NCBI RefSeq assembly: GCF_022539315.1
Contig: NC_066327.1
Span: forward strand, 12,400,495 to 12,464,494
Length of the DNA stretch: 64,000 bases
Origin: Serinus canaria
Taxonomy: Eukaryota; Chordata; Aves; Passeriformes; Fringillidae
Reading direction: 5' to 3'
The position numbers were made by a program, and so were the translations under genes. Each line of letters begins with the position of its first letter. The first letter of the stretch is position 1. Shown here one piece after another: positions 25,043 to 35,700 of the stretch. The notes below the pieces were generated by a model that saw nothing but the letters and a program-made list of their open reading frames with translations, searched no databases and was not told the DNA's origin.

Positions 25043-26556
25043 GCTGTAGTCCCCAGCCTTGGAATATTTTAAGAAGAATTGAAGCATAATTGTAAGTCTA
25101 ATATGCTCCACCTTAAGACATGGGGAATAGGCACCAAGACCTTGATCCACATTACTGCCATGTCTGTGATTCTGGTACAAGTTGTGTGAGAAAATGAGAA
25201 TTTGACCAGGGAGAATATTTGTTTTCACTCATAAAATCTAAGGATTAAATGTTGTCTGAACATCCCCTACTTTAAATTGATATAAACAAAACAAGGGGGG
25301 TTTGGGAAGGAGGAAGAAGTGGCTGCACTGCTTTGTTCATGGTTTGAATAAAGTTTTTCCTGTTTTAGGGAGTCACACATTTTCTCTCTGTAAGCCAGGT
25401 CTAGTATCTCAAAATCCCCCTGTGTTAATGCATCCCATCTGTAATAGGTGGAGGCAGATTAGGAATGTTCATTCCTTCTCCAGGAGCTGCACTCTTGTGA
25501 GAACTGGAACTCAGAGCTGTGAGGGTGCTGGGGTGAGATGCTCTCAGTGGATTCCAGGCTGCTCCATCAGTGGCTTTGAAAGGTCCCTGCCAGGGCTGCC
25601 AGGGCTCCTCTCTGGGCACTGAGTGCTTCTGATGTGCCCCTGGCTGGAAGCTAATCCCCCTCTGGATCACCCTTCTCTCCTGACAGTGACAGGGACCTTG
25701 AGCCTCCTTGACCCTTACAGTTATTTTGAGGAGCCTCTCCCTCACCCAGGAGCCTCTTTTGTTACTTGTGGTTCCTCAGAGGAGTTTGGGGGTGTCTCAG
25801 GAGCCATTCTTGGGCTGCAAGGCGGTGACACAAAGCTGAAAGTACCAGAATGTGCCCGAGACAAGTTGTGACACACCACATTATCCCAACCAGCACTAAC
25901 TCACAGACCATTATATGCATTTATCATACAGTACCGAAGTATGAAAGACTCAATTAAAGTTTATTTGATGTAAAATTAACACTCCTTTCTTCCTCCTTAC
26001 TGTGCTGATTACGTTAAAACAGAACAATGAGGCAGCTGCAGTGGAACAGTATCAGAGAAATTTCTGTCAGCATTTACTATAGGCAAAATTACCAGGCTGG
26101 GTTTTCTCAGCCAGCTCCTCCAGCCAACTGGCTGCACATGCTGCAAAGGCTTTTTCATGCTATCATGGGCTGCAAAAAGAATGCATTGAATTTTTCCTCC
26201 TTTTTAAAAAAGTGAGGGAATGGTGCAAACACAGGAAAAATTTCCATATTCAGCTCCTGCATTGTGCCTCTCCTCCACAGCTTCCCAGGGCTGGGGCTCA
26301 GTGCTGGGCCAGCTTCAGGCACCTGCTCAGGGCCTGGGAAATCACCCTGGGTCTCTCTTAAAAAGTGCAGTTAAACTCCTCTCACTTGAACTTTAATTGG
26401 ATTTGAATGTTGGAATTTTCCTAAAGGAAAAGGAAAATACTGTGCTTTACAATTAATTCTATTAGTGTGATTTTAGCATAGAGGGACAACTGGATGGTAA
26501 TGATCACCTTTGAAAAGTAGTCCATAAAAATCAATCACTTGGACTCTGTTGATTTG
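25043..26556. other. Unique non-coding sequence
   Basis: No gene is recognised. Overlapping frames at 25302-25745 on both strands (106 codons each) have no domain features. The segment 25890-26000 has several ATTA/TTAAA cores only. Confidence 0.6.
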
Positions 26557-26635
26557 GCTTCTTTTTTCCTTTTTTTTTTTCCTTTTCTTTTTTCTCTTTT
26601 TTCCCCCTTTCTTTTATTTATTTATTTTTTTTTAA
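26557..26635 (+). repeat. Polypyrimidine tract
   Basis: About 80 bases of nearly pure T and C, ending with TTTATTTATT units and then AAACAG. It resembles an oversized splice-acceptor tract, but no exon-like open frame follows. Confidence 0.8.
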
Positions 26636-27796
26636 ACAGTGGAACAAAACTTCTCTAAACAAGGTTACTTTTACAGGGTCTTTAGGGGAATTTCTCCAGA
26701 AGCTTTTTAGATCTACTCCTATTAAATTTTATACCCTTCTGTTCCATGAGAGTGAAAAGTAATATTTCAAAAGATAAGTCTATTGAAGCAGTCTTTTTTT
26801 TTTTTTTTATCATAAGGATTTTTTTTAACACATCCTTCAATTTATTTTTTCATCTATGATGGAGTTGGAATAAGAATAGTAATTTGACAATGTAAATTTG
26901 CATGGAAATATGCTGCCTAAAACCCCATTTATTACACCAGTTATAACTCAAGCAGATATGAAATGGCCCAAAGGTAAAGCAGAGTTGATGGCAGAATAAA
27001 AATGTGCATGCAACTTTTTATGAGCTGAAGTTTGTTGACTTTGTGGTTATTTTCATGTAATACGTCTCCAGATGGATATTAACTTTTTTTTTTTTTTTTT
27101 TTCTAGATGTTTCCTTCTGGTTCTCTAGTGCTGAAATAAGAATAATGGGTGAGCTGATTAAATATTTGGTTTAATTTCAGCCTTGGTATTCTGTGCTGAA
27201 ATAGAACTTTATGTTTGTTTCTTTTTTTTTTTTTTTAAGGGTGATTTGATTTTTCTGTTTTCCAGTGACTCAGAAGGGATATTCCTACCCCAAAAGCAGA
27301 CACAAATTGTTGCTAGCTACTGTGATTTTTCTCCTTTTGCAATAGTGGACATGTACTGCTTTCCTTACGTTCAGATTCATTAAACATGATGTCAAAAAAT
27401 CAGAGTTCTCTTCCAGTTCTGGTCTGGGGATTTTTATTTTCTACTTTCCATCTGTTTGTTTGCTGACTTACAGCTGAGAAAATTAATTCACTATGAATTT
27501 TATGAAAAAAGTGAAGTGATTTAGGGTTTAATAGCAGAGAACAGGAAGGGTTCACAGATATCCAAGCCTGCTCCCACCCTGCTAAAATGCCCTGAAAGGT
27601 GCCTGGGTCCTTGTGAGCTTCTGCTTCCTGGGCAAGGATGAGATTTCCTGGAGTGGAGACAGGAGAAATCTTAAGGGGAGAAAAAAGAGAAAACAGGATG
27701 AAATCTTATGGTTTTTTCCCCACTTATGATGTAGCATCTTTTCTCTCTGATGACACAGCCAGCTCTGCAGGCTGAAGCCAGTTTAATGTTGATTTT
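26636..27796. other. Unique AT-rich sequence with repeated poly-T runs
   Basis: Poly-T runs lie at about 26791-26808, 27084-27102 and 27222-27237. No gene is recognised, and the short frame 27183-27383 is built on the last T-run. Confidence 0.65.
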
Positions 27797-28110
27797 ATGC
27801 ATCTTGCAGCTGCCAGTCAAGGCAGATATTGCATGTTTCAGCAAAGTCTTGGTATCCTCCTGAAGAGCCACCAGGCTATAAAATCCAACTTTGAAGCTGC
27901 AAATGAAGCTGAAATATCATATAATATTACAAGGGTTAATTGGGCAATAATTACTTTTCTGAGAGTCTCTTACTCTCTGCTAATGACAAATTTAAAAAGA
28001 GCAAAAAGAAGGCAAAATTGCTCATGTTTCTATACTGGAGACAATAATGACCATCACAAGGGCTCTTATAATCATCACAGACTCGTGGTATTTTTCAGCT
28101 GAAATAGTTT
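27797..28110. promoter_or_regulatory. Weak candidate conserved non-coding element
   Basis: A repeat-free, AT-rich block with cores such as CATATAATATTACAAG, GGTTAATTGGGCAATAATTAC and GCTAATGACAAATTT. A 101-codon plus-strand frame spans it, but its translation has no recognisable domain. The call rests on composition only. Confidence 0.22.
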
Positions 28111-28721
28111 ACTGGTTTTTATCACTGACTAGTGATGTCTGCTGCTTTAGAAATTAGCTCTGTAATTTTAAATATCTTTTTCTCCCATGTATTATGAACA
28201 CATAAATAGGATAATATTTTTCTCTCGTTGCTTTTGTTTGGTTTTCTTACTCCTTCCATATTGATTTGTCTCAGTGCTCTGTGAAATTGATTACATTTGC
28301 TTGTATAGAAATGAGACTTGTGGAATTCTACATTATATTTACCACTCAAGAAGAAAATGACAGCAAAGAAACGAGTTTCTTTTAGAAATTAAACAAAAGC
28401 CTCATTCAGATGAGAGTTAATTTAATGAAAGTATTTAATCTTCCCCCCCTCCCTATCCTGAAGCAAGAAGTTATGGCACTTTTTTATTTTGAGATCTTGC
28501 CATGTTTATTCTGAGGCATTCTCCGTGTACTGGCAGAAATGAATTTTTATTCTGTTAGGCCTGCTGAGATGATCCTGCTCTCTAACAAGCAGCTTTAGAT
28601 CTTCTTCTGGTTTGAGTACTGTCAACAGTCGGAACTAAAGGTCTTGTTGTAGCTTATTCACTTAAATTTAGTGCTCCTTGTCACATGAATTTCCATTCCT
28701 TCTTGCAGGACCAGAAAAAAA
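28111..28721. other. Unique non-coding sequence
   Basis: Nothing recognised. A 75-codon minus-strand frame at 28122-28349 has no domain. Confidence 0.6.
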
Positions 28722-28774
28722 CCCACAGAATCATTTTGGCTGTAAAAGACCTCTAAGGTCACTGAGTCCACCTG
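28722..28774 (-). mobile_element. Short CR1 LINE 3'-end fragment
   Basis: The segment runs from CCACAGAATCATTTTGGCTG through AAAAGACCTCTAAGGTCACT to GAGTCCACC. This matches, as I remember it, the reverse complement of the bird CR1 3' end, which carries GATTCT and a GGTC(T/C)TTTCCAACC-like block. Only about 50 bp survive. It is separated from the larger CR1 piece by about 50 bp of unrelated sequence, so it is either a separate insertion or a broken duplicate of the tail. Confidence 0.65.
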
Positions 28775-28821
28775 AAATGAAGTGGAAGATGGCAATTGCT
28801 TCTGCAGCAAGTTCACATTCT

Positions 28822-29172
28822 GCCAGGTTCCACAGAATCCCAGAAAGGTTTATCTTGGAAAGGACCCCAGAGATCATCTCTTTCCACCCCCCTGCCATGG
28901 GCAGGGACACCTTCTGCTATCCCAGGTTGCTCCAAGCTCCATCCAACCCAGTCCTGGACATTCTAGGGATGGGGCAGCCACAGCTTCTCTGGGCACCCTG
29001 TGCTTGAGCCTCATCACCCTCACAGGGAAGAATTTCTTTCCTAATATCTAATCTAAACCTGCCCTCCTTCATCTTAAACCAAATCCCTTTTGTCTTATCA
29101 CTGCATGCCCTTGTTAGAAGCCCCTCTCCAGCCTTCTTTTAGCCCCTCTTTAGGTGCTCTTTGCTCTATGAT
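28822..29172 (-). mobile_element. 5'-truncated CR1 LINE, 3' portion
   Basis: The plus strand carries, in order, CCACAGAATCCCAG, GGAAAGGACCCCAGAGATCA, CCCCCTGCCATGGGCAGGGA, CACAGCTTCTCTGGG, GAATTTCTTTCCTAATATCT and CACTGCATGCCCTTGTTAGA. This is the usual reading of the CR1 3' region in reverse, so the element points to the minus strand with its 3' end on the left. About 350 bp remain from an element of several kilobases, as is normal for 5'-truncated CR1 copies. The cut-off end falls just before a CCCAT/CCCAG array. The two frames of about 90-110 codons here (28678-29051 plus) are CR1 tail sequence in the wrong direction. CR1 is the dominant LINE of birds and other reptiles, so this supports an avian source. 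Confidence 0.9.
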
Positions 29173-29198
29173 ATCCCTGTTTGCTCCAGAGGATTTCA

Positions 29199-29499
29199 CC
29201 CATCCTATCCCCATCCCATCCCATCCCATCCCATCAGCCAGCCCAGCCCAGACCCATCCCAGCACAGCCCAGCCCAGCCCAGTCCCATCCCATCCCAATC
29301 CCACCAGCCCAGCCCAGTCCAGCCCAGTCCCAGACCATCCAGCCCATCCCATCCCAGCCCAGCCCATCCCAGCATCCAGCCCAGCCCAGTCCCAGCCCAG
29401 CCCAGCCCATCCAATCCAGCCCAGTCCCAGCCCAGCCCATCCATCATCCCAGCCATCCCATCCCATCCATCCCATCCCATCCCATCCCATCCCATCCCA
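29199..29499 (+). repeat. CCCAT/CCCAG pentanucleotide array
   Basis: About 300 bases of mixed CCCAT and CCCAG pentamers with occasional CACAG, CCAAT and ATC variants. Pure CCCAT blocks lie at both ends and a CCCAG-rich core lies between them. A 5-base unit cycles through all three frames and contains no stop in either direction. This explains the overlapping Pro/Ser/His-rich frames of 184-242 codons on the plus strand and the Gly/Trp/Met/Asp-rich frames of 68-145 codons on the minus strand. None is a gene. Confidence 0.93.
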
Positions 29500-30971
29500 A
29501 GCAGATTTCAGTGCAGCCCCACTCTCAGCACACAAACCTCTTCCTGCCAGCTTGGCCCTGTGGTTTGGCAGGTCATGCTCAGCAGAATTCCAGCTGGGGA
29601 GCTGTGCCTGTGCCTATGGCACTCTGGAAAGCTGTCCCCCAGGGGAGTGGTGGCAGTCAGCCTGGCACCCTGCCCACAGCTGCAGAGCCCCGTGGGGTGG
29701 CCAAGTGCTCTGTGCTGGGGTGGGAGACCCTCTGAGCAGGAACAACCTCTCCTGGGCACACAGGGACAGGGAAAGTTTGGTATTGCTGGTGCCTGATGTC
29801 AGCCTGGTGCCTTTTTAGAGACAAACAGGCCCATCTTCAATTCTCTTGGGAGCTGTAGCATTTTGCAGACAAGCTGATGCCTAATTTTAAAGACAAGAGG
29901 CAAGGCAGCTGCAGCCCAGCTGTGTGGAAATCTTTTAGCAGTATCAGGACTGGAATGTGAATTTTTTAAAAAATCCTACAGCCTAGAATATCTGCTGGAA
30001 AGGTCCCCTTATAGCTTTTCTGTTTTTGTGTCTGGGGCAGCTACAATAGCAGGGAATAGAGGAAGGCTGTGCTTTGTGGAGGTGTCACTCTCAGATCCAG
30101 AAAAGCTGCTTCCCCTGTAGGTGTAACCATGCAAATGGGCACAGCAGCCCTGACTTTGAGCTTCTCTTGTTATCAGTCTTCATCTCTACATACCTGTGAC
30201 AGTGAACATTAAACTTGACCTCAGTTTCTGAGATCCAGGAGAGCTGGGCATGTTTATTTCCCAATGCTTGATCTCCCACCTGGATCCTGCCAGCAGGTTT
30301 GGTCCCTCTGCTGCTCCAGGACCTCCACCCAGCCAGGGTGCTGACAAATCTGGAGTATGATAAGCATCTTTAAAAAGAGAAACAGCTTTGTAGCTGTGCA
30401 TTGCAGTTCCATTTAGCTTTCAAATTTCTGCTGTGTGAGAAAAAAAAAATCAGGTATAAAATGTTCCATGGAAAAGTTCTGCAGCTTCCTGTCATATGCT
30501 GTGATTTTCCCCCCCATTATAACCATATAATGTCCTTCAGACACTGTGAGAGGGAGTGGGGAGAGGTGAGAGTGAGAGAGAAGAACAAAAATCTGGCTCC
30601 CAGTGTTAGCTATGTGTTTAGAGAAATAATCATCCCTCAATGTAAAATGTTTCTTATAGTGGAATTAAGAAGTTCCACAAAAGAAAAATTACCACAAGTC
30701 AGGCTATTCTTTCTCTTTCTCCCACTTCCTGCCATGTTTTTATAGCTCTTATTGAACAAAACCTGTGTCACAACAGATTAATCTCTGGAATGATTCTCCC
30801 TTGAGTAGGGAAATGTCTCAGGGCCTGTGTGAGTGTGTGAACAAGGAGTTACAACAACCTGCAGAAACAGAGGCTGCTTTGAAAGGGCTTTGCCTCTAGC
30901 AAGGAATCACTGAAAGGAGCAGGAAATGAGAGACAACTCCTGTGTGGTGGGGTGTGCTCAGTCAGAGGGCT
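29500..30971. other. Unique non-coding sequence
   Basis: No gene is recognised. The frames running in from the pentamer array end by 29818. A 114-codon plus-strand frame (30401-30745) has no domain. Confidence 0.6.
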
Positions 30972-31186
30972 CAGACAGCCCTGTGTGCTGTGGGACAGAG
31001 CTCAAACACCCCTGTGCCATGGGACAGAGCTCAGACACCTCTGTGTGCAGTGGGACAGAGCTCAGACAGCTCTGTGTGCTGTGGGACAGAGCTCAGACAG
31101 CTCTGTGTGCTGTGGAACAGAGCTCAGACACCTCTGGGTGCTGTGGGACAGAGCTCAGACAGCTCTGGGTGCCATGGGACAGAGGT
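30972..31186 (+). repeat. 31-bp minisatellite, seven copies
   Basis: Seven head-to-tail copies: 30972-31002, 31003-31031 (29 bp), 31032-31062, 31063-31093, 31094-31124, 31125-31155 and 31156-31186. The shared core is TGGGACAGAGCTCAGACA. Copies 4 and 5 differ by one base. The others vary mainly at CAGACAGCT versus CAGACACCT and at GTGCTGTGG versus GCCATGG. Because 31 is not divisible by 3, the three plus frames each read the same set of peptides in a different order, giving overlapping Cys/Trp/Gln/Ser-rich frames of 81-208 codons. These are not genes. Confidence 0.93.
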
Positions 31187-32220
31187 CAGGGTGCTAAGGG
31201 AGAGAAGATGCACCAACACCATCCTGGCAAAGGGGGGGTGGCTGGCACATCCTCCCCCTCAGCCTGGAGGGCTGGGATGCAGTGGCTGCTGCAGACACGG
31301 AGCTGCAAGGGCAGGAGCTGCATGGAGACAGATGGAAATGTCTTGCAAAGTGATTTGCTTGTGTCAGAGACAGATAACACATGGTTGGTTGGGCAGAGGT
31401 CATCAGTCAATTCTTGTTGAATTTCCACCAGCTGGTCTGTGTTTCAACCAGGGATGGGATCCAGAAGTGGTTTTTAACACCCTGGAATATCTTAACCCTT
31501 TCTCTCTGTTCTATTGCTTAGATTCATCTGCAGGGGCCTGGGGGAAACACCACAGACCTTGTCACTAACTCAGCTGCTGGAGGCTGGGAGTCATTAATTA
31601 CTGGAATACTCACTTTGCAGTACCTGTGACTCCCACCACAGGCTGCTTCAGATAATAAATAAAAGCCTGAAAATACCTGGTTAAAGAAAATATTAATTAG
31701 TCTGTAGGGAGAGTTTTTGTAACCCTCAGTCCTTAGGAACAAATCATTCCAGTTGGAGCATTAAAGAAATTGAGGCAATCTCTTCGTGTCAAGCAATAAA
31801 ATTACTTTGTCTAGTGCTTCAGTATCTTTTAAAATCTGTATTAACATATATAAACAAATCACCAGGGGATTTTTTTCAGTAATACTAGTGACAAGAGAGT
31901 CCAGAAAGAGTGTGCTCTCAATCCATTACTAAGATGTAAATCCTTAATGATCCCATATATGTCAAGCCTGTATATTACTGAGACAGCTATAATAGTTCTG
32001 ATGTTCCAATGAAAACATGCTCTGAAAAGAAGTCACTGCACTTTTCACTGCATACTTAATCAGATCTTCAGTCAATGCATTGTGAGCAAGATTTTAAAAC
32101 TCCCAAAACTACAGTTTATAGCAAATTATAATGTTTGACAGAGTGAAAACACACTCCTCTTCAAGTCACTGTCTTCAGCTGAACTACACCTTCAGAATAT
32201 CTTTAGGAAGCAGAGAAAAT
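31187..32220. other. Unique non-coding sequence
   Basis: No gene is recognised. If the segment to the right is a terminal exon, about 32.2 kb downward would be its 3' untranslated side on the minus strand. I saw no AATAAA on that strand in the first few hundred bases. Confidence 0.5.
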
Positions 32221-32223
32221 TCA

Positions 32224-32394
32224 TAAATGCTGTTTTGTAGATGAGGCAAAGTGGCTGCAGAGAGCGTTAATGATGTTCTGCAGGTTGTGGCAGATTTCCT
32301 CCTGTTTGCCCCCCTCTGTGCTCGTAGGCATGGTCTCATAATCAATCTGCACCACTTTTCCCTCCTGCAGCTTGGTGATAGTGGAGTGCTGTCT
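32224..32394 (-). pseudogene. Possible terminal exon or pseudogene fragment, unknown protein
   Basis: A 57-codon stretch bounded by TGA at 32395-32397 upstream and TGA at 32221-32223 downstream. Its translation reads like real protein and includes KLQEGKVVQIDYETMP, TEGGKQEEICHNLQNI and NALCSHFASS. By hand count, 32 of the 48 codons from the AAG at 32371-32373 to the CAG at 32230-32232 end in G or C, unusual for the AT-leaning surroundings and typical of bird exons. An acceptor-like CAG lies at 32389-32391, about 25 bases after a CTAAC branch-site-like motif. A second, stronger acceptor (CTTCTCCCTCTTGCAG) ends at 32445. The competing minus frame (32184-32450, 88 codons) has a less protein-like, Arg/Leu/Ser-rich translation. 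I do not recognise the family. It may be the C-terminal exon of a real minus-strand gene, or a relic paired with 32578-32763. Confidence 0.35.
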
Positions 32395-32577
32395 TCAGAG
32401 AGGACCCGAGTTAGGCTGAGCCTCAGCCTCACATTTTGTGCCTCCTGCAAGAGGGAGAAGGTTGTTGAAATAGCTTTAGACTAAATCAGCCCAGTGCAGC
32501 ATTCACAAAAGGAGGGGCCACTTAACAGAGACAGACAGACCATTTTAACAGAAACAAAAGAGGATTAAGCATGGTTA

Positions 32578-32763
32578 CTTCTCAGCTTTGTCTCTGCATT
32601 TCCTTGCCTGTCTCTCTTCTTTGGTCTCATGGTAGCTGTATGTTTTGCACCCCTATGTGAAGTCAATATCCCAGAAAATCATCCTCCAACGTTTCTTGTC
32701 TCTTGGATGTTTGTAAAAGAGGTCCCTCAGCTCCATCATGTGAAGGATTTCAATAGCTTCATC
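32578..32763 (-). pseudogene. Possible exon or pseudogene fragment with in-frame TAG
   Basis: Read on the minus strand, this segment gives a charged, aromatic-rich peptide: EAIEILHMMELRDLFYKHPR, then DKKRWRMIFWDIDFT, a TAG at 32653-32655, then GCKTYSYHETKEERQARKCR and DKAEK, before TAA at 32575-32577. The translation on both sides of the TAG stays in frame and hydrophilic, as in a gene with one nonsense change. A GT within GAGAAGTAACC near 32575-32582 could be a donor site, with an intron-like gap of about 130 bases to the acceptor ending at 32445. Joining at that GT puts the next segment out of frame, so at least one further lesion would be needed. I do not know the protein family. A chance frame is the main alternative. 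Confidence 0.35.
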
Positions 32764-35700
32764 GGGGAAAAAGAAATTACAAACACAGCAAACTGAATTT
32801 TATATTCCCAAACCTTAAGCAGTTTCACTGGGCTGTGCATCCTCCTCATTTCCCTTCTCTCTCCAAAATAACTCTCCATTGATATTGGCTCTTTCTGGTT
32901 AATCTTCCCTCTCATCTCACATGAGCTTAAATATCTCTCTTCAAGAAACATTGCCTCCTGCATCCCTCCATCTGATTTCCTCTTGGAAATCAGCCAGCCT
33001 CAAATTAATCTTCTGGATGGAAAGCTGGCCCTTCCTGCCTGGCATGATGGGTGACTCATGTCTGTGCTGCTGCCTGCACCCCGAATATGGCAGCCTGAGT
33101 CACTGTCCTCCACCACATCCCTCTCTCATCCTGCTTCCCTGCCCCAGTCAGAAATTCCCAGCCGATGTGTGCATGAGCTGCCAGAGCTGTCAGACAGCCC
33201 CAGGGCACTGCTGTGACCTGCAGGCTCCCTGTGGCACTTGGGTGCTCCCTGTCACCTCCCCTGCTCCCCTGCTGAGCTCAGGGACAGCGCTGCTGCCCTC
33301 CACATCATCTCCAGCCTTGGTTTGCTGCTGGAAGTCAAAGACCGAGTCCCATTTCAGAGTTTGGTTTTTCAGGCACTTCTAGACATTATCACTATTTTGT
33401 AGTGAAATAAAATATCTCAAATATATGCCAATATTGGGCCTTGGCCCAGACCTTTTGTTTATATTTTTGATCAGCCCCGATTCTTGATTTGGCAACATAT
33501 CAAAACATACAGATGGATCAAAACAGATCATCATTTCCCAATAAAATATGATTCTTTGCAAATAGTTACCCAGCCTGTCACAGCTGCTATTCACAGGGCT
33601 TGAATTATACATGTGCAAGCTGGAAGTGCTGTGAGAGCTCAGCCATCCAGAACAGTGTTCATGAAAATCACTCCCCAACCCCATCCTACCTGCTGGTCCA
33701 AAGGAGTCCCCTGTTGCTGTGGTGGGAAGACTTTTGTCCTTCAGCCAAGCTGTGTTGGCCTCATACAGAACTCAGCCAGTGAAAGCTGCTTCTGTCAGAG
33801 TGTCAGAGAGCTGCTCTCCACCAGCTCATGGGCACCCCACACTCAGAGGAGTTGTCTGATGTTCAAATACTAAAATATGTACATATTAGAGGGACTGTTG
33901 GTCTGCAACAAGCAGAAAACATCTCATTTAGTCAGATAAATTATTCATTGGAAATAATTTGTTCAGCTCCAGTACCCAGCAACAAAAGGGTTTACTTTTC
34001 CTTCCTGCCATATAATGAGGAATCTTCTGTCAGCATTAGTGGGGGATGTCCAGAACAATCACAGTAATATTGGGGTTTTTGCTTACCTACATGTTCTTTA
34101 GAAATGGATGCAATGCAAAACCTTACATGTATTGGGGTTAGATTCCAGCACAGGGAGCTGTGCCAGCAAATCTCTCCTGGGCAAGACCAGTGGTGCACAT
34201 TCCAGGGAGATTGTATTTCACAGCTCAGTGGCTACTAAAAATTACATTTTTTGGTTACAATATTTTGGTGTAAGTGACACATTTAGCCGTGTTATGATGT
34301 CCCTTCTCATTCCCCTGATTAAAAACAACATAGTGTAAGAAGTGGGTGAGACTGAAGCTCCAACTGGTCAAGTCCAAATGTCCAGCAGCAAGGAAGCCTG
34401 GTCAGAAAAGAATGGAAGAGTGAGGCAAGCCCAGAACTGTGCTTCCCTCAGTTCCAGAAATTTATGGCTTGGGGTCGTAATGAGTTTATGTTTAAAAATC
34501 TCTGGATTTTTCTTATAGGAATTGGTCAAATGTGTGTGAGTGTGTGAATTAATCTGTGGCTTTGGTCAATTCCTCTCTTTCTCATTTTTTAGTTTTACAA
34601 ATGTCTCCTGCTCTTGCCAAAAGCCAGAGTTAGATTTTTTATTTATCCACTCTAACATGTCACCACTCTGAATTTCCCTTCTAGCCTCTCCCAATGTGCT
34701 TGCAGATTTTCCAAAAAATGTAATATTTAGCTCCATGCTGTCCTGACTCTTTCAGATATTTGAAAAAGAACCTGTGATTTACAAGAGAATATGTAACAAA
34801 TTTCAGGGCCCAATAACTTACCTTTATTGGTTTTATTTCTCTTTGTGTCTGCTTATCTCAGTGGCCCTCCAGATAGAAAAGCACTTTGTCTTGTGAATCA
34901 ATTATTAAACCTTTGATGAATATTTTTGCACTCTCTATTCCTCTGCTGCCATTACCTTCTTCCTCTGCTTGTTCTTCCTCTTTTCCTTGTAATCTCAGCA
35001 CCACTATTCTTCTGGCAGTCCCTTCCCTAAGGTAGGAATGACTTCAGAAGCTTCCTGGATGACTTCAGAGGAGATGTTGATAAATAATACTGTATTTAGG
35101 CTGTGTAAACTGAGCTGACCTCTGGTCTGTTCGTTCTTTGCTGCCTCCCAACTAAACAAGCAGAGAAGAAAAGACTGTATGCTGAGCCACCTCAGGCTAT
35201 CCCCTGCTGAAAGCTTTGCTCCAAAGGTTACTCGGAAGGGGAGAGAAGCAAATCTATATCTGTAAATAAACAGCTGGCAAATCAAAAAGATAAACATCAG
35301 AGGATGTTCATCAAGGGGGAGCAGCAAAGCAGTCAGCAAGACAGACAGATAACGTCTTACACACTAAAAAAATCCCCATGGTACCCATATATATTTTGTC
35401 TGTGGCAAAAAGAATAATGAACAAATGCTGGGCATTCAAGAGCAAAGTGCCCCAGAGTTCAGTTCAACCTGTGGATGAGTTTCACTAAAGAGCTGGCATC
35501 AGAGTTTTCCAGGATTCAGAGTGTCCAGATATCCAAACTTTGATTTTTCCACTTGGTTTGGAGTCTCAGCAAACTGGAAAAAAACACATTCACCATCCCA
35601 AGTCACCTGAGTGTTGAGAATGAAGAAACAAATAGGGATGGAGTAGCTCTTTTTGGTGATGCCATTAAGGAACATACCCATAATTCTGGTATGTTAGGAC

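Noticed and set aside
29090..29818. Pro/Ser/His-rich and Gly/Trp-rich frames of up to 242 codons
   Set aside because: Caused by the CCCAT/CCCAG pentamer array. They continue only briefly into flanking DNA and have no domain.
30972..31186. CRISPR-like array
   Set aside because: The repeats are directly adjacent with no spacers, and the window is vertebrate DNA. It is a minisatellite.
32935..33060. Minus-strand frame with LSIQKINLRLADFQEEIRWR as an upstream exon of the 32.2-32.8 kb relic
   Set aside because: No clear splice sites and no link in frame. Kept only as a hint.
35211..35420. Plus-strand frame containing YSEGERSKSISVNKQLANQK
   Set aside because: Somewhat protein-like but AT-rich at third positions, bounded by stops on both sides, with no splice support and a competing 111-codon frame on the other strand.
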